Positions 1 to 12,044 of a stretch of DNA of 64,000 nucleotides are shown one piece after another. The notes beneath the pieces were generated by a model. It was not told the origin of the DNA, searched no databases, and worked only from the letters and a program-made list of their open reading frames with translations. The position numbers and the translations under genes are program-made. Source of the DNA: Daphnia carinata (lineage: Eukaryota > Arthropoda > Branchiopoda > Diplostraca > Daphniidae); NCBI RefSeq assembly GCF_022539665.2, contig NC_081339.1, positions 8,987,367 to 9,051,366 of the forward strand, given 5' to 3'. Within the stretch, counting starts at the first letter, position 1; the number at the start of each line of letters is the position of its first letter.

Positions 1-818
1 TTTTTTTTTTTTTAAATCCCTACAACGGCATGTGGTTTTCGTTTTTTTTTTTTTTTTTTTTTCCTGTAAACTCTTTTTTGTGTGTATGTTTGATACGTAC
101 CTTTCAAAAGAGTAATGGTTTAGATTGTAAGATTCGAGGCAAACACGGAAGGTTTTAGTTTTTCGATCCGTCTTCAAAATGGAGGGGGAGGGGGGGGGGG
201 GTTCTGGTCGAAAGGGAAGAGGTACAGTACCTTGAAGTCGTACGATGTGTCTCGTGCAATCCGGCAGAGTTATTGATAGCGTGACTCGGGTTTGTTGGGG
301 TTCAGCGGGATTAGGGTTGCATGAGAAATAAGGAATCAATCCAGCAACAAGAACGATGAATCATGCCCTAACTCGTCACGTTGTCCAATGGTCTCTTAAC
401 CTGGTATGGTCGGTGCATTGACAGTCTCGAAAGCGGACTGTAGCGCTCCTCTCTCTCCCCCCCCCCCCTTCATTTCCGTATCGTCTCTTCTTGCTAACAC
501 ACAGTTACGCAATTTGACTTGCCTTTAATAAATGCGAGAGAGTACCGTAAGCCCATAGACAGTGAGGCTACAAACATTGCGGGCTGGCCGGCCGGCTTGC
601 GTGTTCAGTATTGCGCAAACAATAAATGCCCGTGCCCTAATAATTCTCCGTTGAATTATTTATTCTTCGGTTTAGGTATTTTTTTTTTTTATATATATTT
701 TTCTTTTTTTTTAATGTTTGTCGTTATAAACATAAAAAAAAAATTGTTTCGATGATGAAGTTGAATATTGATTATTCCCTCTCCGTCTCCTATACGTTTG
801 TGGGCCCGAGCGATTGTC

Positions 819-849
<31 letters not shown>

Positions 850-1582
850 GTGAGACTGTGACATGAAGAGCCAAACTCGCGACGTGCCAGACAGTTGCGC
901 ATACCGCTAGGAAAAATCTTAACATTTTTTATTTGTATGCAAGACAGTTTGCTCTGTTGACGAGCATGGATATATATGTATATACATATCGGTTGACGAA
1001 CGCCTCTAAACAACAAAAACAAAAAAAAGAAAGGGGAGGGTAAATTCGATTGTTTGCCATGTATGTCTTCTCATTTCTTGGTATGTGACGATTACCGCTG
1101 TTGACACAATTTTCTTTTTTCTTTTCCTTTTTTCTCTCTCCTTTTTTTTTTTTTTTTTCTTGCTGTTCTTGTTTGTCTTTGCCGCCCCCATTTTCAACCG
1201 TACGCACCGATCTGCGAACGGCGTTTTTTTTTTTTCGTTGTTCGCTACATAGTCAACACGCAGGAGATGGCGGGTAAGTGATCAATACTTTGGCGCTTTT
1301 CAAGTCTGTAGCCATGATCACATGCATCGTTCCTACACACAAGTTTACCATAAAAACTATGGCGACCTCTATATCATGTTGAAAGGGTTGTAGCAGTTCA
1401 CTGTTCACATGATTTTCTACAGGAATTTTTTTTGTTTTCTTTAAATAATGGCTGCCTTTTTTTTTTTTCTCATGAAAGAAAAACAAAACAAAACAAAACA
1501 AAACAAAACAAACAAACAAACAAACAAACAAACAACGTACGAACGCCCATTCACTTTCGGGAAAACAACAAATAGGCGTGGC
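1..1582. other. Upstream non-coding stretch with homopolymer tracts
   Basis: I see no convincing gene here. The stretch holds many long T or A runs (for example at 45-62, 823-849 and 1142-1159), a G-rich run near 180-200, a C-run near 460-470 and an (AAAAC)/(AAAC) microsatellite at about 1480-1535. Short open frames across it are low-complexity translations of these runs. It may contain promoter or 5' exons of the polyglutamine gene that follows, but no splice site pair could be fixed. Confidence 0.5.
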
Positions 1583-1760
1583 ATGCCGCCGCCTGGTGGA
1601 GTTTTCCAACTGCCTCCAGCGATGGGATCATTGCAACGTTTCGATCACGGAGCGGGCGAAGTGCGTCAGTTAACGGGACCCGTTTTAGCTCCCAATTCAT
1701 CGGCCAGCGCTCTTCTAATGAACGCCCCTTTAGGCGGCGTTCCTACCTCGCTGTTGCTGC

Positions 1761-1791
<31 letters not shown>

Positions 1792-2751
1792 GCAACAACA
1801 ACAACAGCAACAACAACAATTGCTGCCGCTCATGTCTTTCGGCCCACCGTTCCTAATGCAACCGACAGCCACGTCAGCCATGTCGCTGCCGGCTAGTGTT
1901 AGCAGTAGCATAGCTCACCTCCAGCAACACCATCAGCAGCAACAACAACAACAACAACAGCAGCAGCAAGTTCAATTACAGCAGCAACAACAGCAACGCG
2001 AGGGGGGCAATCGCAATAATCACAGCGGCCACACGCACGCCATCCAACTGCAAACGTCTTTGGAAATGGCGCCCGTTGTTTGCCCCGCCCTCTGCGAGAT
2101 TCGCACCCAATTGCAAGAATTGACCCGATCTGTTGAGTCTTGTCAAAACGAGGTCAGCAGACAATCAGTTTTCGCCGTGCGCCACCAACTATTCTCATAC
2201 GAAATCCCATTTTTCTTTCCTTTCATTTTTTTTTTTTTTTTTTTTTTCTCATCTTTCTTTTGCCTTTCGTTTAATGGATGCAAAAACGAATGGGTGCGCT
2301 TGTTGTGTGACAGGTGAGCGACATGAAACGTGACATGTCCACTATACGACACGAGGTCGAATCAGTTCACCACGTCAAAGAAGATATTGACGATCTGCGC
2401 GACTGCATCGATAAGTTACAAGAACAAAATCGACGTAGGAAGATGAGATTACTCGAACAGGTATCCGCAACTATGCCTGTGGATTGCCTACTGTTTGTTC
2501 GGATCTTTTTCCATTTCTTTTTTTTTTTTTTTTTTTTTTTTTCACATTGGCTGACAAACTCTAATGTCGCATCTTCTTTTTGTCGGTTTTCTTTTTTCGC
2601 ATTTGCATGATTGCATTAGGCTTTTTTTTTTCGATTACTTTTAACGTTTCTATTTTGAAAATCTTAAATTTCAAAACGACAGAAGAACCCATCGCGACAT
2701 GTTAGCCTCGAGAGTAGTATTGCAACCGCCCTTACGTGCGATCGATATTGA
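1583..2751 (+). CDS. Polyglutamine / coiled-coil protein (orphan), 3 visible exons
   Basis: Three exons join in phase: 1583-2152, 2314-2460 and 2683-2751 (stop TGA), giving about 261 residues. The first part is Pro/Gly/Ser rich and carries two glutamine tracts (about 20 and 10 residues, CAA/CAG mixed) at roughly residues 60-82 and 122-145. From about residue 172 the protein is a heptad-like, charged coiled coil that runs across the exon 1/2 junction and ends in a basic patch (NRRRKMRLLEQ). Donors are GAG|GTCAGC and CAG|GTATCC; acceptors are GACAG and CGACAG. Another reading frame of exon 3 stays open longer and also looks helical, so the C-terminus is uncertain. The ATG at 1583 was chosen because upstream codons are only microsatellite; 5' exons may exist. 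I do not recognise the family; a nuclear or scaffold role would be a guess. Confidence 0.5.
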
Positions 2752-3789
2752 AAGAGAACGCGATAAGCTCACTCAAATAAAAACGCCTGTCTTTATTTGA
2801 TTTTTATTTTCGTTTTCTCGAAGGAAATTTTTTTTTTATTTTCTATATATGCGCCATCGCTGATTTGACTTGACACGTTGCATAGCCGATGCAATGCATG
2901 TCCATCAACTAAGCTTGGCTCCATTGATTTCGGTTCGTTTGCATTCTTCTCAGCTTCAGTTCGCTTCATTAGCGGTGTTCGGTTGCAGTGATATAGGAAA
3001 AAGGGCATTGGTGTCATCAGTTCGCTGTGCGCAAAAAAAAAAAGATGAGGCAGATGGAAGGTCATTCTGGTACAGTTCGAACTACGATGACTACAGTCGG
3101 CAAATGTGCGTTCAAACTTCCGACGTCGCTCTATCGCTGATATCTTTTTCTTTCAACTTTTTCTATTTATTTATTATTTATTTATTTTTTTCTTCTAGCG
3201 AAAACTAGCCGAAAAGCGTGTTTTCCCTGTGTGTCCGATTTGAACATGGAAGCGCACGCGCTGTCTTTGACAGACTCGTTTTTTTTTTGTTGTACCTGTT
3301 GTTTGCTTGTTTCAATTTTGTTCTTTCTGTGCTTGCATCGTTTTGATCTATATTTGTTTTTGAGCAGATGGTTATTGCACTTGGCGCGTGAAACATTGAA
3401 CGATAGAGATTTGAAAGCGCCGCTTTTCACGTCGTAACTTTTGTAGCGCGTGGAGAGGGAAGCATGTTCTCAATCCGTGCGATTCAGTCAGTTGCACCTT
3501 TTTTGTTTTGCACATCACTTTTTGATATTTCAATTAAACTGGTCGATCGCGTTTTTTGTCGGTACGAAACTGAAGTGGATGAATTGAACTCCCCAACTTA
3601 GAGTTGTGCACTTATTTTTTCATGTGTGCACGTAACGCACACAAAGAGGAAGACGGGGCAAAAAAGATCGGGCTGTACGCAGTTTTACAAGCTGGCACAT
3701 AGCCCACCATCTTTTTTTTTTTTTTTTTTTTTTTGAAAAAATCAGATTGGTTCTTATATTTCACGTGTTTTTTTTTTTTCCCATAACAG
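2752..3789. other. Intergenic / 5' intron region before the GLUT exons
   Basis: No gene could be supported. The stretch is T-rich with several homopolymer runs. The first coding exon of the sugar transporter must lie here or further upstream, because the first recognisable exon (3790) starts inside transmembrane helix 1 without a start codon; I could not identify it. Confidence 0.4.
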
Positions 3790-4446
3790 GGACTGACGGG
3801 CTTCCTCATCTACGCCATATTTGCCGCCGTGCTTGGAATGCTCCAGTTCGGATACAATACGGGAGTCATCAACGCACCGCAAGGAGTACGTAACCACTTA
3901 TCCGATTCAACCGTTGCGCCTTACGCGAATGTTGGTTTTGTCCCCCTCCTCTTTCATTTTTATTGCCTACGTTGTTGGCGGGATTCAGGTGATCGAGGAG
4001 TTTATCAAAGATGCCTACCACTCACGTTACGGAGTTAAGATTGCCGATGGCTGGGAGAAAATCATCTTTTCAATCACCGTCTCCATTTTTGCGATTGGCG
4101 GGATGATTGGCGGCGTCGGAGGCGGATTCGTCGCCAATCGATTTGGCAGGTTGGTTCGAAAATCTACCGCCTGTTTAATGAATTTCTTGATTTCTCAGCA
4201 TATCGACAATAAATCCGAGTGTTACGTTTGATTCTGATTGGCTTTCAAAGGAAACGTGGCCTCCTGCTGAATAATGCAACGGGTATTCTCGGAGCTGCTC
4301 TGATGGCTTTCTCCAAAGCGGCTCAGTCCTACGAAATGCTCATCATTGGAAGACTGATCATCGGATTCAATTGCGGTACGTGCCTGTGATTAATCACCCG
4401 ACTATTTCAATTCTAAACGTTTTTATTTATTTATATTTATTAATTT

Positions 4447-4487
<41 letters not shown>

Positions 4488-7400
4488 GATTGAATACGTC
4501 GTTGGTCCCTATGTACATTTCGGAAATCGCTCCGCTCAATTTGCGCGGTGGCTTGGGGACGGTGAACCAATTGGGGGTCACCGTTGGAATCCTTTTCTCG
4601 CAGATTTTAGGCATTCAAGAAATTCTCGGCACCGAAAGTGGATGGCCGCTGTTACTAGGTAAGAATTCGTGATTTATGACACATTCTCGTGAGCGGCCAC
4701 TGGAAGTGGCAACGTTTCGCTCGCCTCGCGTGTTTTCACTTCAAAATGAAAAGTTTGCTCGTTTTTCGATTCGTTCTTTTATGGACATGTTGTGTGTTGC
4801 AGGTTTAGCCGTATGCCCTGCCATCTTGCAATTAGTCCTTTTTTCGTTCTGCCCCGAATCTCCGCGCTATCTCCTCATCACAGCCAATCGCGAAGAAGAA
4901 GCCAGGATTGGTGAGATTTGGTTGTTTATCGATTCTTGTGGCATGTCGCTGATTCCCTTCCGTTTGATTATTTTGTGCCAATTGCAGCAATGAAACGTTT
5001 GAGGGCCTCTAGCCAGATTGAAGAAGACATGGAAGAAATGCGAGTCGAGGGTGAGTTTTATCCTCCTCTTACCTTTCTTTTTTTTTTTTGCGATTGTGGC
5101 GCTCATTTGTCATATTTGATTGCGTTCTATTCTTTTTCTTTCTCGAAATGGCTTTGATTCGTGACTCGAAAAATAATGAAAACCAACGATGCAGCCCAAC
5201 AATCTGAAGCGCACATGGGAATGTTGGAATTGCTCAAATCGCGCGCCTTGCTCATGCCCCTTGGCATTGGCATAGTTATGCAGCTTTCGCAGCAATTGTC
5301 GGGTAAGTGTTTCACAAGTGTGTGCATCGCATTCTCCCAACTCTATTTTACAAGTGTTTCTTTCTTGCCACGGTGGCCTATACCACGTCGGCTAACACGT
5401 TAAAATACAGGAATCAATGCCGTGCTGTACTATTCCACTGAGCTTTTCATCGGTGCTGGTTTAGCTAGCGAATCTGCCAAATACGCCACTATTGGTATGA
5501 TTAGAAAATCATTTGTTTTTTTTTGTTTTTTTTTTAATCATGTGAAAGAAGCATGAAATTGACCGTTTGAAAATTGCCAATAGGTGTGGGCGCCATTATG
5601 GTGGGCATGACCCTCGTGTCGATTCCATTAATGGATCGGGCTGGCCGTCGCACCCTTCATCTATGGGGTCTTGGGGGCATGTTCATTTTCAGCATATTCA
5701 TCACTATCTCTTTGCTTGTTATGGTACGTATTTCTACGAAATGCTGTTTTTTTTTTTTGGTTTGCCTTAAATTTTTAGCCGTCAAGAAAAGAGCCATCTA
5801 GCGGGTTTTGTAGAGACATAGTACTAAAATGTTGGAATTAGGAAAAATATTTACCTACACGATTTTGTTTCAAATGTAGGAATTAATCGAATGGGTTCGC
5901 TACGTGGCGGTCGTGGCTACACTAACCTTTGTGCTGTTCTTCGCCGTTGGTCCCGGCTCCATTCCATGGATGATTACAGCTGAATTATTCAGTCAAGGCC
6001 CACGACCGGCTGCCATGTCCATCGCCGTACTGGTAAACTGGCTGGCAAATTTTCTTGTTGGTCTCTTCTTTTTGCCTCTCAAGGTAAACTATTGACGTTT
6101 CAAATGGAATTTTTGAAAAAAAAAAAAAACACATTAATTAACGTTGCCAATGCGTTCACGTTTAATCGCTTTCAAACAGGGGGCGCTACACAACTACATT
6201 TTCTTGCCATTCAGCGTCCTGTTGGCATTCTTCTGGGTATTCACTTACAAAATCGTGCCAGAAACGAAAAACAAGACGTTTGACGAAATTTCGGCTCTAT
6301 TTCGCCGCAATGATCGGTAAAACATAATTATTTTTCTTTCACTTTCCCTCGTTCCGCCACGACGTCTTCCACTGCATTTTTTCCCCAAACCAATGTTACG
6401 CCAATCGACGACGGTTTGTTGTTTTCCTTTTTACCCGGGTGTTGGACATTTATTGTCTAGTTTTACTTACGTCGTTGTCTGCCCTTTTACCTGCTGTCGC
6501 CTGTCAGTTATGCACCTTTCTCACGTACTTACACTTCTTACATTTACTTTGAACGCACGATTATGCATTATTTTTTTTTTTTTCTGTTGATCAACCAAAT
6601 TATTTTTGTTAATTTCTTTCAATAATCTTTTGATTTAATTCATTTATTTTTTTATGTTGGTATATTTTACCTTTGGTAGAATTAACCGCGTATGATTTGA
6701 TTCGCACGGGTTTGGCCTGTTTGGTGTGTTTTTTTTTTTGTGTGTGTTTGTCTTGTTTTATCCTTTATTTGTTGTTGTGCTCATGCAGAGTTCACCCGAA
6801 AGTTGGTTATGCCCCAGCCGCAACCTCCGAAGACAAGCACCAGAGTTCGTTATAAGCAATATATTATTTGTTACTTTCTCACGTGAATGATCAAATCAAC
6901 ATTTGGCCTGCCGAAAAGTTCCGTAGATATCAGCAAAAGGCTTGCAAGAGCCTAGCTTTCCGTAAATGGGGGGAAAAAAATTGGTTGATGATGACGGATT
7001 GTGCCAAATGAGGACTGTTTGCTCGTAATGCCTTTTTCTTTGTGTTGTGCTTCATCATACTCAGAAAAAACCGTTTCTCATCGTCAATATATATCGTTTG
7101 TAGTGCTGCAGCAAGTATTTCTTGGTTCGCTTTCGTCCCCTTTGTTATTTTGGGTTTCATTGTTTCAATGTTTGGATGTGAGAAAAGGCTTTCATTACCA
7201 CGGGCTACGATCGATAAATGAATCTTGTCTTCTTAAACAAGAAAGAACAACGCAACAACGGCAAACTCATTGGTTTTGGTGCATTGTCTGTATTAGTCTG
7301 AATGCAGTGTAGAGATGCCACAAGGGCATATTTTATTACAATCCCGCACGATCCGGCAAGAGGCGGTCTTCTTTGACCAAATTTATTGCCAATATCCGCC

Positions 7401-7624
7401 GTGCTGCAACAGAAATGTTGGAAAGAGAAAGCGGAGCACTGTTGAGATCTAACGTTTGCGATTAACGTTTCAGTGAGGAATTCGCAACGCAGAATTGCAT
7501 TCTGACTTCCAGTGGCGTTGGATCTAGCACCCTTGCCGTTCCTGTGCCATCCGGCACTCCTGCTCACACAGAGAGCACGGCGCTTCTGGCCGACATCCGT
7601 ACCATCAAAATCAACGCGTCGTAG
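3790..7624 (+). CDS. Facilitated glucose transporter, class-I GLUT-like (SLC2 family), first exon not found
   Basis: Membrane sugar uniporter of the major facilitator superfamily. Exons joined in phase: 3790-3885, 3989-4149, 4251-4375, 4488-4658, 4803-4910, 4988-5050, 5195-5302, 5411-5494, 5584-5723, 5880-6083 and 6180-6320, giving about 466 residues, near family length. Hallmarks in order: [12 protein letters not shown] in helix 1, NRFGRKRG in loop 2-3, [15 protein letters not shown] after helix 6, [14 protein letters not shown] in helix 7 (the QLS motif of class-I GLUTs), DRAGRR in loop 8-9, and PETK after helix 12. The N-terminal residues are missing from this model. The last exon can end at TAA 6318-6320, or splice after 6316 to either of two downstream exons listed separately. 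Introns carry unusually long T-runs next to acceptors. Family assignment is secure; the exact paralogue is not. Confidence 0.93.
6790..6853 (+). other. Candidate alternative last exon A of the GLUT gene
   Basis: After a T-rich tract and the acceptor GCTCATGCAG, this exon is open in the phase required by donor 6316 (GATCG|GTAAAAC). It would replace the short tail with about 21 residues beginning VHPKVGYAP and ending at TAA 6851-6853. Support is splice-site sequence and open frame only. Confidence 0.45.
7474..7624 (+). other. Candidate alternative last exon B of the GLUT gene
   Basis: The acceptor GATTAACGTTTCAG precedes an exon open in the phase required by donor 6316. It adds about 50 Ser/Thr/Ala-rich residues ([19 protein letters not shown] at the start) and ends at TAG 7622-7624. 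Cytoplasmic tails of GLUTs commonly differ by splicing and carry sorting signals; a role here is inference. Confidence 0.55.
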
Positions 7625-8596
7625 TAGGAATCAGAATCCATTTTCCCATAAACTATTTCTTCATCCTTCCATTTATGTCCTCTTATCTCTTTGGCCTCTC
7701 TCCCACTAATTTATCTCATCTCCCCATGTTCTCGTACAATAACCGTGTTGAGAAACATGGCTTCCTAAATCAGAAGTACATCGGTACATCAGTAGCCTTT
7801 TTGTTCGATACACAAAGACGAAGAATACCGGCTCAACATGGAAGCTCGACTCCTCTTTCATTCTTTTTTATTATACATATACATATGAAAAAAAAGAGGT
7901 TTTAAAAAACGTTCAAAAAGGAAAAAAAGAAAAGAAACACTTTGTTCCGAGTTTAAATTTGACAACTTGTACCAAAACTTGAATATTTGATAAGTCGCAC
8001 CATCTCGGTTCTTAGCCAAGTTATTTGGTAAACAATCGAACATACTTTTTTTTTTAAATCAATAATTTTGTTTTGTTTTATATATTGTACGTGCAAATTA
8101 TGATTTCCAACATTTGTTGTGAGAATGTGACCATTTTGTGTTGTTATAATGGTGGTTACTTTAATTTATTTTGTGTTGTTGATATGTTGATATCGATCCA
8201 AATGTGAGCGGATCACATCTTTTCGGGCTCTGAAAAGACAGTTCCTGATTGCAAATACTGTGGTGCGGCATCGTCAAAAGATACAGACTGTTTTGTTTCT
8301 TGATGCAAACATATTACGCGTACGCATACAGTACATACGCTTCAACATTCCCCTCGTAATTTTTTTTTTTTCAAGGCTTTTCCTTTGTGGAAGTAACCCG
8401 GGACAAAACAACAGTGAAATCTTATTCAACCTCAGTTATGGGGATAAAGTGAAACGGGAAAGACACACAAATAAATACGCAGTCAATGGTTTACAAAAAT
8501 AAATACAAAACATGTTTGATTACTTGAGCGAACACAACTCTGGAAACAATTTTCGTTTTATTTATTTATTTTATTATTATTATTATTATTTATTCC
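7625..8596. other. 3' untranslated / intergenic region between convergent genes
   Basis: No coding signal. Contains AATAAA-like sites on + (for example near 8470) and an A/T-rich (TTATT)n stretch at about 8558-8595 that supplies AATAAA signals for the minus-strand glycosyltransferase ending at 8597. Confidence 0.5.
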
Positions 8597-11217
8597 TTAA
8601 AATTCACCGTCAGTCAGAGCCATGCCGTACGTAGTGGGACAGAATTCTTGGGCCAGTAAGCCGTACAGAGATTTGTCCGGAACAAATGGTCGGTTACCGG
8701 CGTCGTAGACGTGCGTGAGATAACTGAATCGCAAATCTTCGAAGTCCGACTGGTCGGCTTCTGGATGGTAAAAGGCGTTCTGGCGTCGATTGTTGATAGC
8801 ATAGAATGCACGAGGAGACTGAAGGATCATGGAGCTATTTCGGCAAGTCAACATTTTCTCTGCAGGAAGCTCGGTTCTATCGCAAAAATACTTGATGGAA
8901 TCGGTTAACGTAGCTGGACCAAGACTTATGTATTCCTCTGGCTTGAAAGCGAATACCATGTACTTCATTAGAAACTGAAGAAACGGATGACTGGCTTCAA
9001 AGGCCATAACGCCGTTTTCGACCCCTAAATGAACCGAAATAGAGAAAAGAAAAAAACCGGTGAAAACAGAAAATTCACATAATTGCAATGTTCATTGTAA
9101 TTACAATCCGGCAAAAAATCCACGAGTCCGGCGGTATTCTTGAGACAGTAGAGAGGCCGGAAAACGAGGCAATCCAAATCCAGATAAACACCACCGTATT
9201 TCCAAAGCATAGCAACTCGCACGGCATCACTTCGATGGGTTAGCGGATGAACTGACGGATTCAATCGGCCTTGCTGCTGAAGACGCCATAACGGTGTATT
9301 CCTAAGATGTTGCAGTAAATCTTCTCGAACAAGTTTGACATTATTTTCCCACTCCTGGAAGAGCCTGTTTGTAATCGCACAATTTCTTCTTTGGCTGGTT
9401 TGTTCGTTTTTCACATTCGCTTGCTTCGTTGGCCCACTGTTTTCCATATGTACAGAGATCATAGCGTAAGGATTGGATCGCGCTGTTGATTCGATGCTGC
9501 AAGCTTGTCGTGCGGTCAGACAAGGTTCTCCGGACGTCTCCAAAAAGAAAATATTTTGGGCTTTTTCATTTCTCTGCCCACGCGATGCGGACGACTCAAC
9601 AGCACATAAATTGTCCGCACCAGGAAGTAAACGGCTTTTCCCTGTAAATGACACCAGATTCAAACACTGATTCAGAGATTCACACGGGATATTAGAACGA
9701 GTACATAGTCATTTGAAAGCTACGTTGATATGCCAGAGGAACGCCATTTGGTATTCAGTTTACCAGAAACTCAGTATTTTCTCTTGCTATTTAATTTGGC
9801 TTCTGACAAATTTTTGAGAGATCACGCATCACCATAATAGCCCGTCTCCCTGTGTAGTACTAATGATTTAGGGTGCCACTAATGAATGACATTGCGTTCC
9901 CTTTCAAATAACTTCTTATGCTTGCAGTAAGATATGAAATGGGGTTTCATGGTGGAAGCTGAATAGCAAAAATCTGCCCAGTGCAAGGCCAGGGTTGGTA
10001 AAGTTAGGCTTATGTGACATCGTGTCGCATATAGAAATAATTTAATTTAAATTTAAGAACGCGTAATAGATATTCAACACTATTGCCTCAAATGGGTGGT
10101 TTATTAAGGAATCAATGTTCGGTTGTCATAAGGCGTCGCTGCTAAAGTTTATACGATTTCTGCAAAAATAAAATAAAATTTAGGTTTCTGAAGTATTACA
10201 ACTAGAATCAAGTGGCGTTGTCCTACGTGATATCTTGATGCGAAAAATTCCTTTGAATGCACTAGAGATTGTTTCATTAAAAAAAAATTTGTTTGCCATT
10301 CTAACGCATTTCATGTGAAACATTAAGCACCTCTTCAGTTGTGTGCCGTATAACAGTTTTTTTTTATTTTCGGAAAAATTTCTAAGTCTGATATTTGATT
10401 AGATTTCTATTGAAAGTTAATGCCAGTAATGATAATATCATTTCAAAATGTTGTATAATCTGAGATTTCTTGTGAACATACGTAAACGTTTAGTCAGAAA
10501 GCTAATTCTTGTTTTCGATGCCGTAGATCACGCATAGAACCGTGTTCATGTAAACACCCTTAAGAATGTGATTTTCTTTTTTTTTTGTTCCTGCTCATTG
10601 TACCATGGTAATTAAAACGATGGTCGAGCCAAACTGTTGCGATCCAACATTAAGAAGCCGTAACAGTAAAACATTTCTGTTGTGGTATTGGCTAAAGTCG
10701 ATGTGCTTACGATACTCTTCTGCTTAGTTTAGTATGAGTATTACCACGACAGATGCCTGTAATAGCGAACACACGTTGCCTAATGAGGAAAAAAAAATTC
10801 AAGGTCGAGCATTTCTAATTCATTACAGGGTTAGTCTGCCTCATTTCTGTACAAATGAAGCAGACAAAAGGCTGTCTCGTGCCGTGCTCATTTAACTACG
10901 TTTCCTTTGAAACTTTCAAAACAAGTCGGAATCATACGCAACGCCCTTAATACTCTGCTCTTTTTGCATCCAGCGTGTGGGTCTTTTAGCGTCTCGGAAA
11001 CAGATCCAAGAAAAAAGTGGCCATACCAACGAAGCAGACGACATGGAACTAGGGAATACCACAAAATACCTGTTGTCGAGCGATCGAAAGAGTTGGCGCA
11101 ATAAACCAAGCAGTAGAGCAAAAAGGCGAAAGCCAATATTTTTCGCAACTTTTTGCGTGTGGAACGCGATAACGTTTTATTGTACACCATGCTCAATGGC
11201 GTCCAGATTTCTTTCAT
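8597..11217 (-). CDS. A4GALT-like alpha-1,4-glycosyltransferase, type II Golgi membrane enzyme
   Basis: Three exons on the minus strand join in phase: 11217-11070, 9641-9105 and 9024-8597, giving 370 residues, close to A4GALT (about 350). Exon 1 encodes a short basic cytosolic tail and a signal anchor (KILAFAFLLYCLVYCANSF), as expected for a Golgi type II protein. Exon 2 carries the sugar-binding glycosyltransferase domain (DXD family) with RSDAVRVAMLWKYGGVYLDLD; the DLD triad is the metal/UDP-sugar site. Exon 3 carries the Gb3-synthase-like C-terminal domain (SHPFLQFLM, GPATLT, FYPI-like HPE segment). The first intron is about 1.43 kb. Family members transfer galactose or GalNAc to glycolipids; arthropods have several paralogues of unclear substrate, so I do not assign a specific acceptor. 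Stop TAA lies at 8599-8597. Confidence 0.88.
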
Positions 11218-12044
11218 TTAAAGGCCGTTCTCGTGAAGGGTTTTCTCACAACATTCGACTTCGCTCTGTTAAAACTGTGGAGATTTCACAAGGTTTGTTT
11301 AACCGTAGGATGCTACAAGCCATGCCAGAAAGAATAACGGGTCTTTCTTAGTGACATTGCCATGGAACTTGAAGTGGCACTATTTTTTTTGTACGTCCGT
11401 CGTATTCCCACAGGTCCATTAGTAGCGTTCTGCCCCGATTACCTGAGACCCGACTCGCTACCGGAACGGGCTGGCGCGACAAACTCAATGTGCGTTTTCT
11501 TTAACATTTTTTGAAAATTCTTTCAACCATCGCGTCAACACCTTTCGGTAATAAGCGGAATATCTGTATCGACCGAACGCTATTTAAAGTATCCATTACA
11601 TTGCCATATTAGTCAACTAGTCAAAGCTTAACGCACAAATTTAAAAAGCCAAAAACAGTAGAATTTCATTACTACAATGACATTTTGATAAATCCTCTTT
11701 GCACAACCCGTTTTTTATGTTTTCCATAGGTTTCAGCAAACATTTATTGAGTGCGTCACATCAGCTAAAAATCCAAAACCATTGAGAAGCATTTAGTCTC
11801 TTGTGTCTGAGCGGCTCTAGAGCTTTTGAAGGAAAGTGTGCGATTGTGGCGTCTGCTTCCGCTTCTTGCTTTACTTGTGTTTTTGTTATCCTCAGAACAT
11901 AGTAGTTCATCAAGCCCATTCCGTAGCTCGTATTTCATCCTCGCATCTCGTTATTTTGCGAAAACCCATTGAAAGAGTATAGAGTTTATTTAGTGAAAGA
12001 AGGCTTTCCATCTCTGGTTTACCACTGGACATCAATTCCGAAAA
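11218..12044. other. Divergent promoter / intergenic region
   Basis: Separates the minus-strand A4GALT-like gene from the plus-strand HDHD3-like gene. I see no gene; promoters of both probably lie here. Confidence 0.45.

Noticed and set aside
1666-1911. Minus-strand frame with a long cysteine run
   Set aside because: It is the complement of the CAA/CAG glutamine tract of the plus-strand gene.
9525-9663. Start of the A4GALT-like protein at 9663
   Set aside because: The first codon there is TTG and an intron acceptor (CATTTACAG) lies at 9644-9642; exon 1 at 11217-11070 supplies the membrane anchor in phase.
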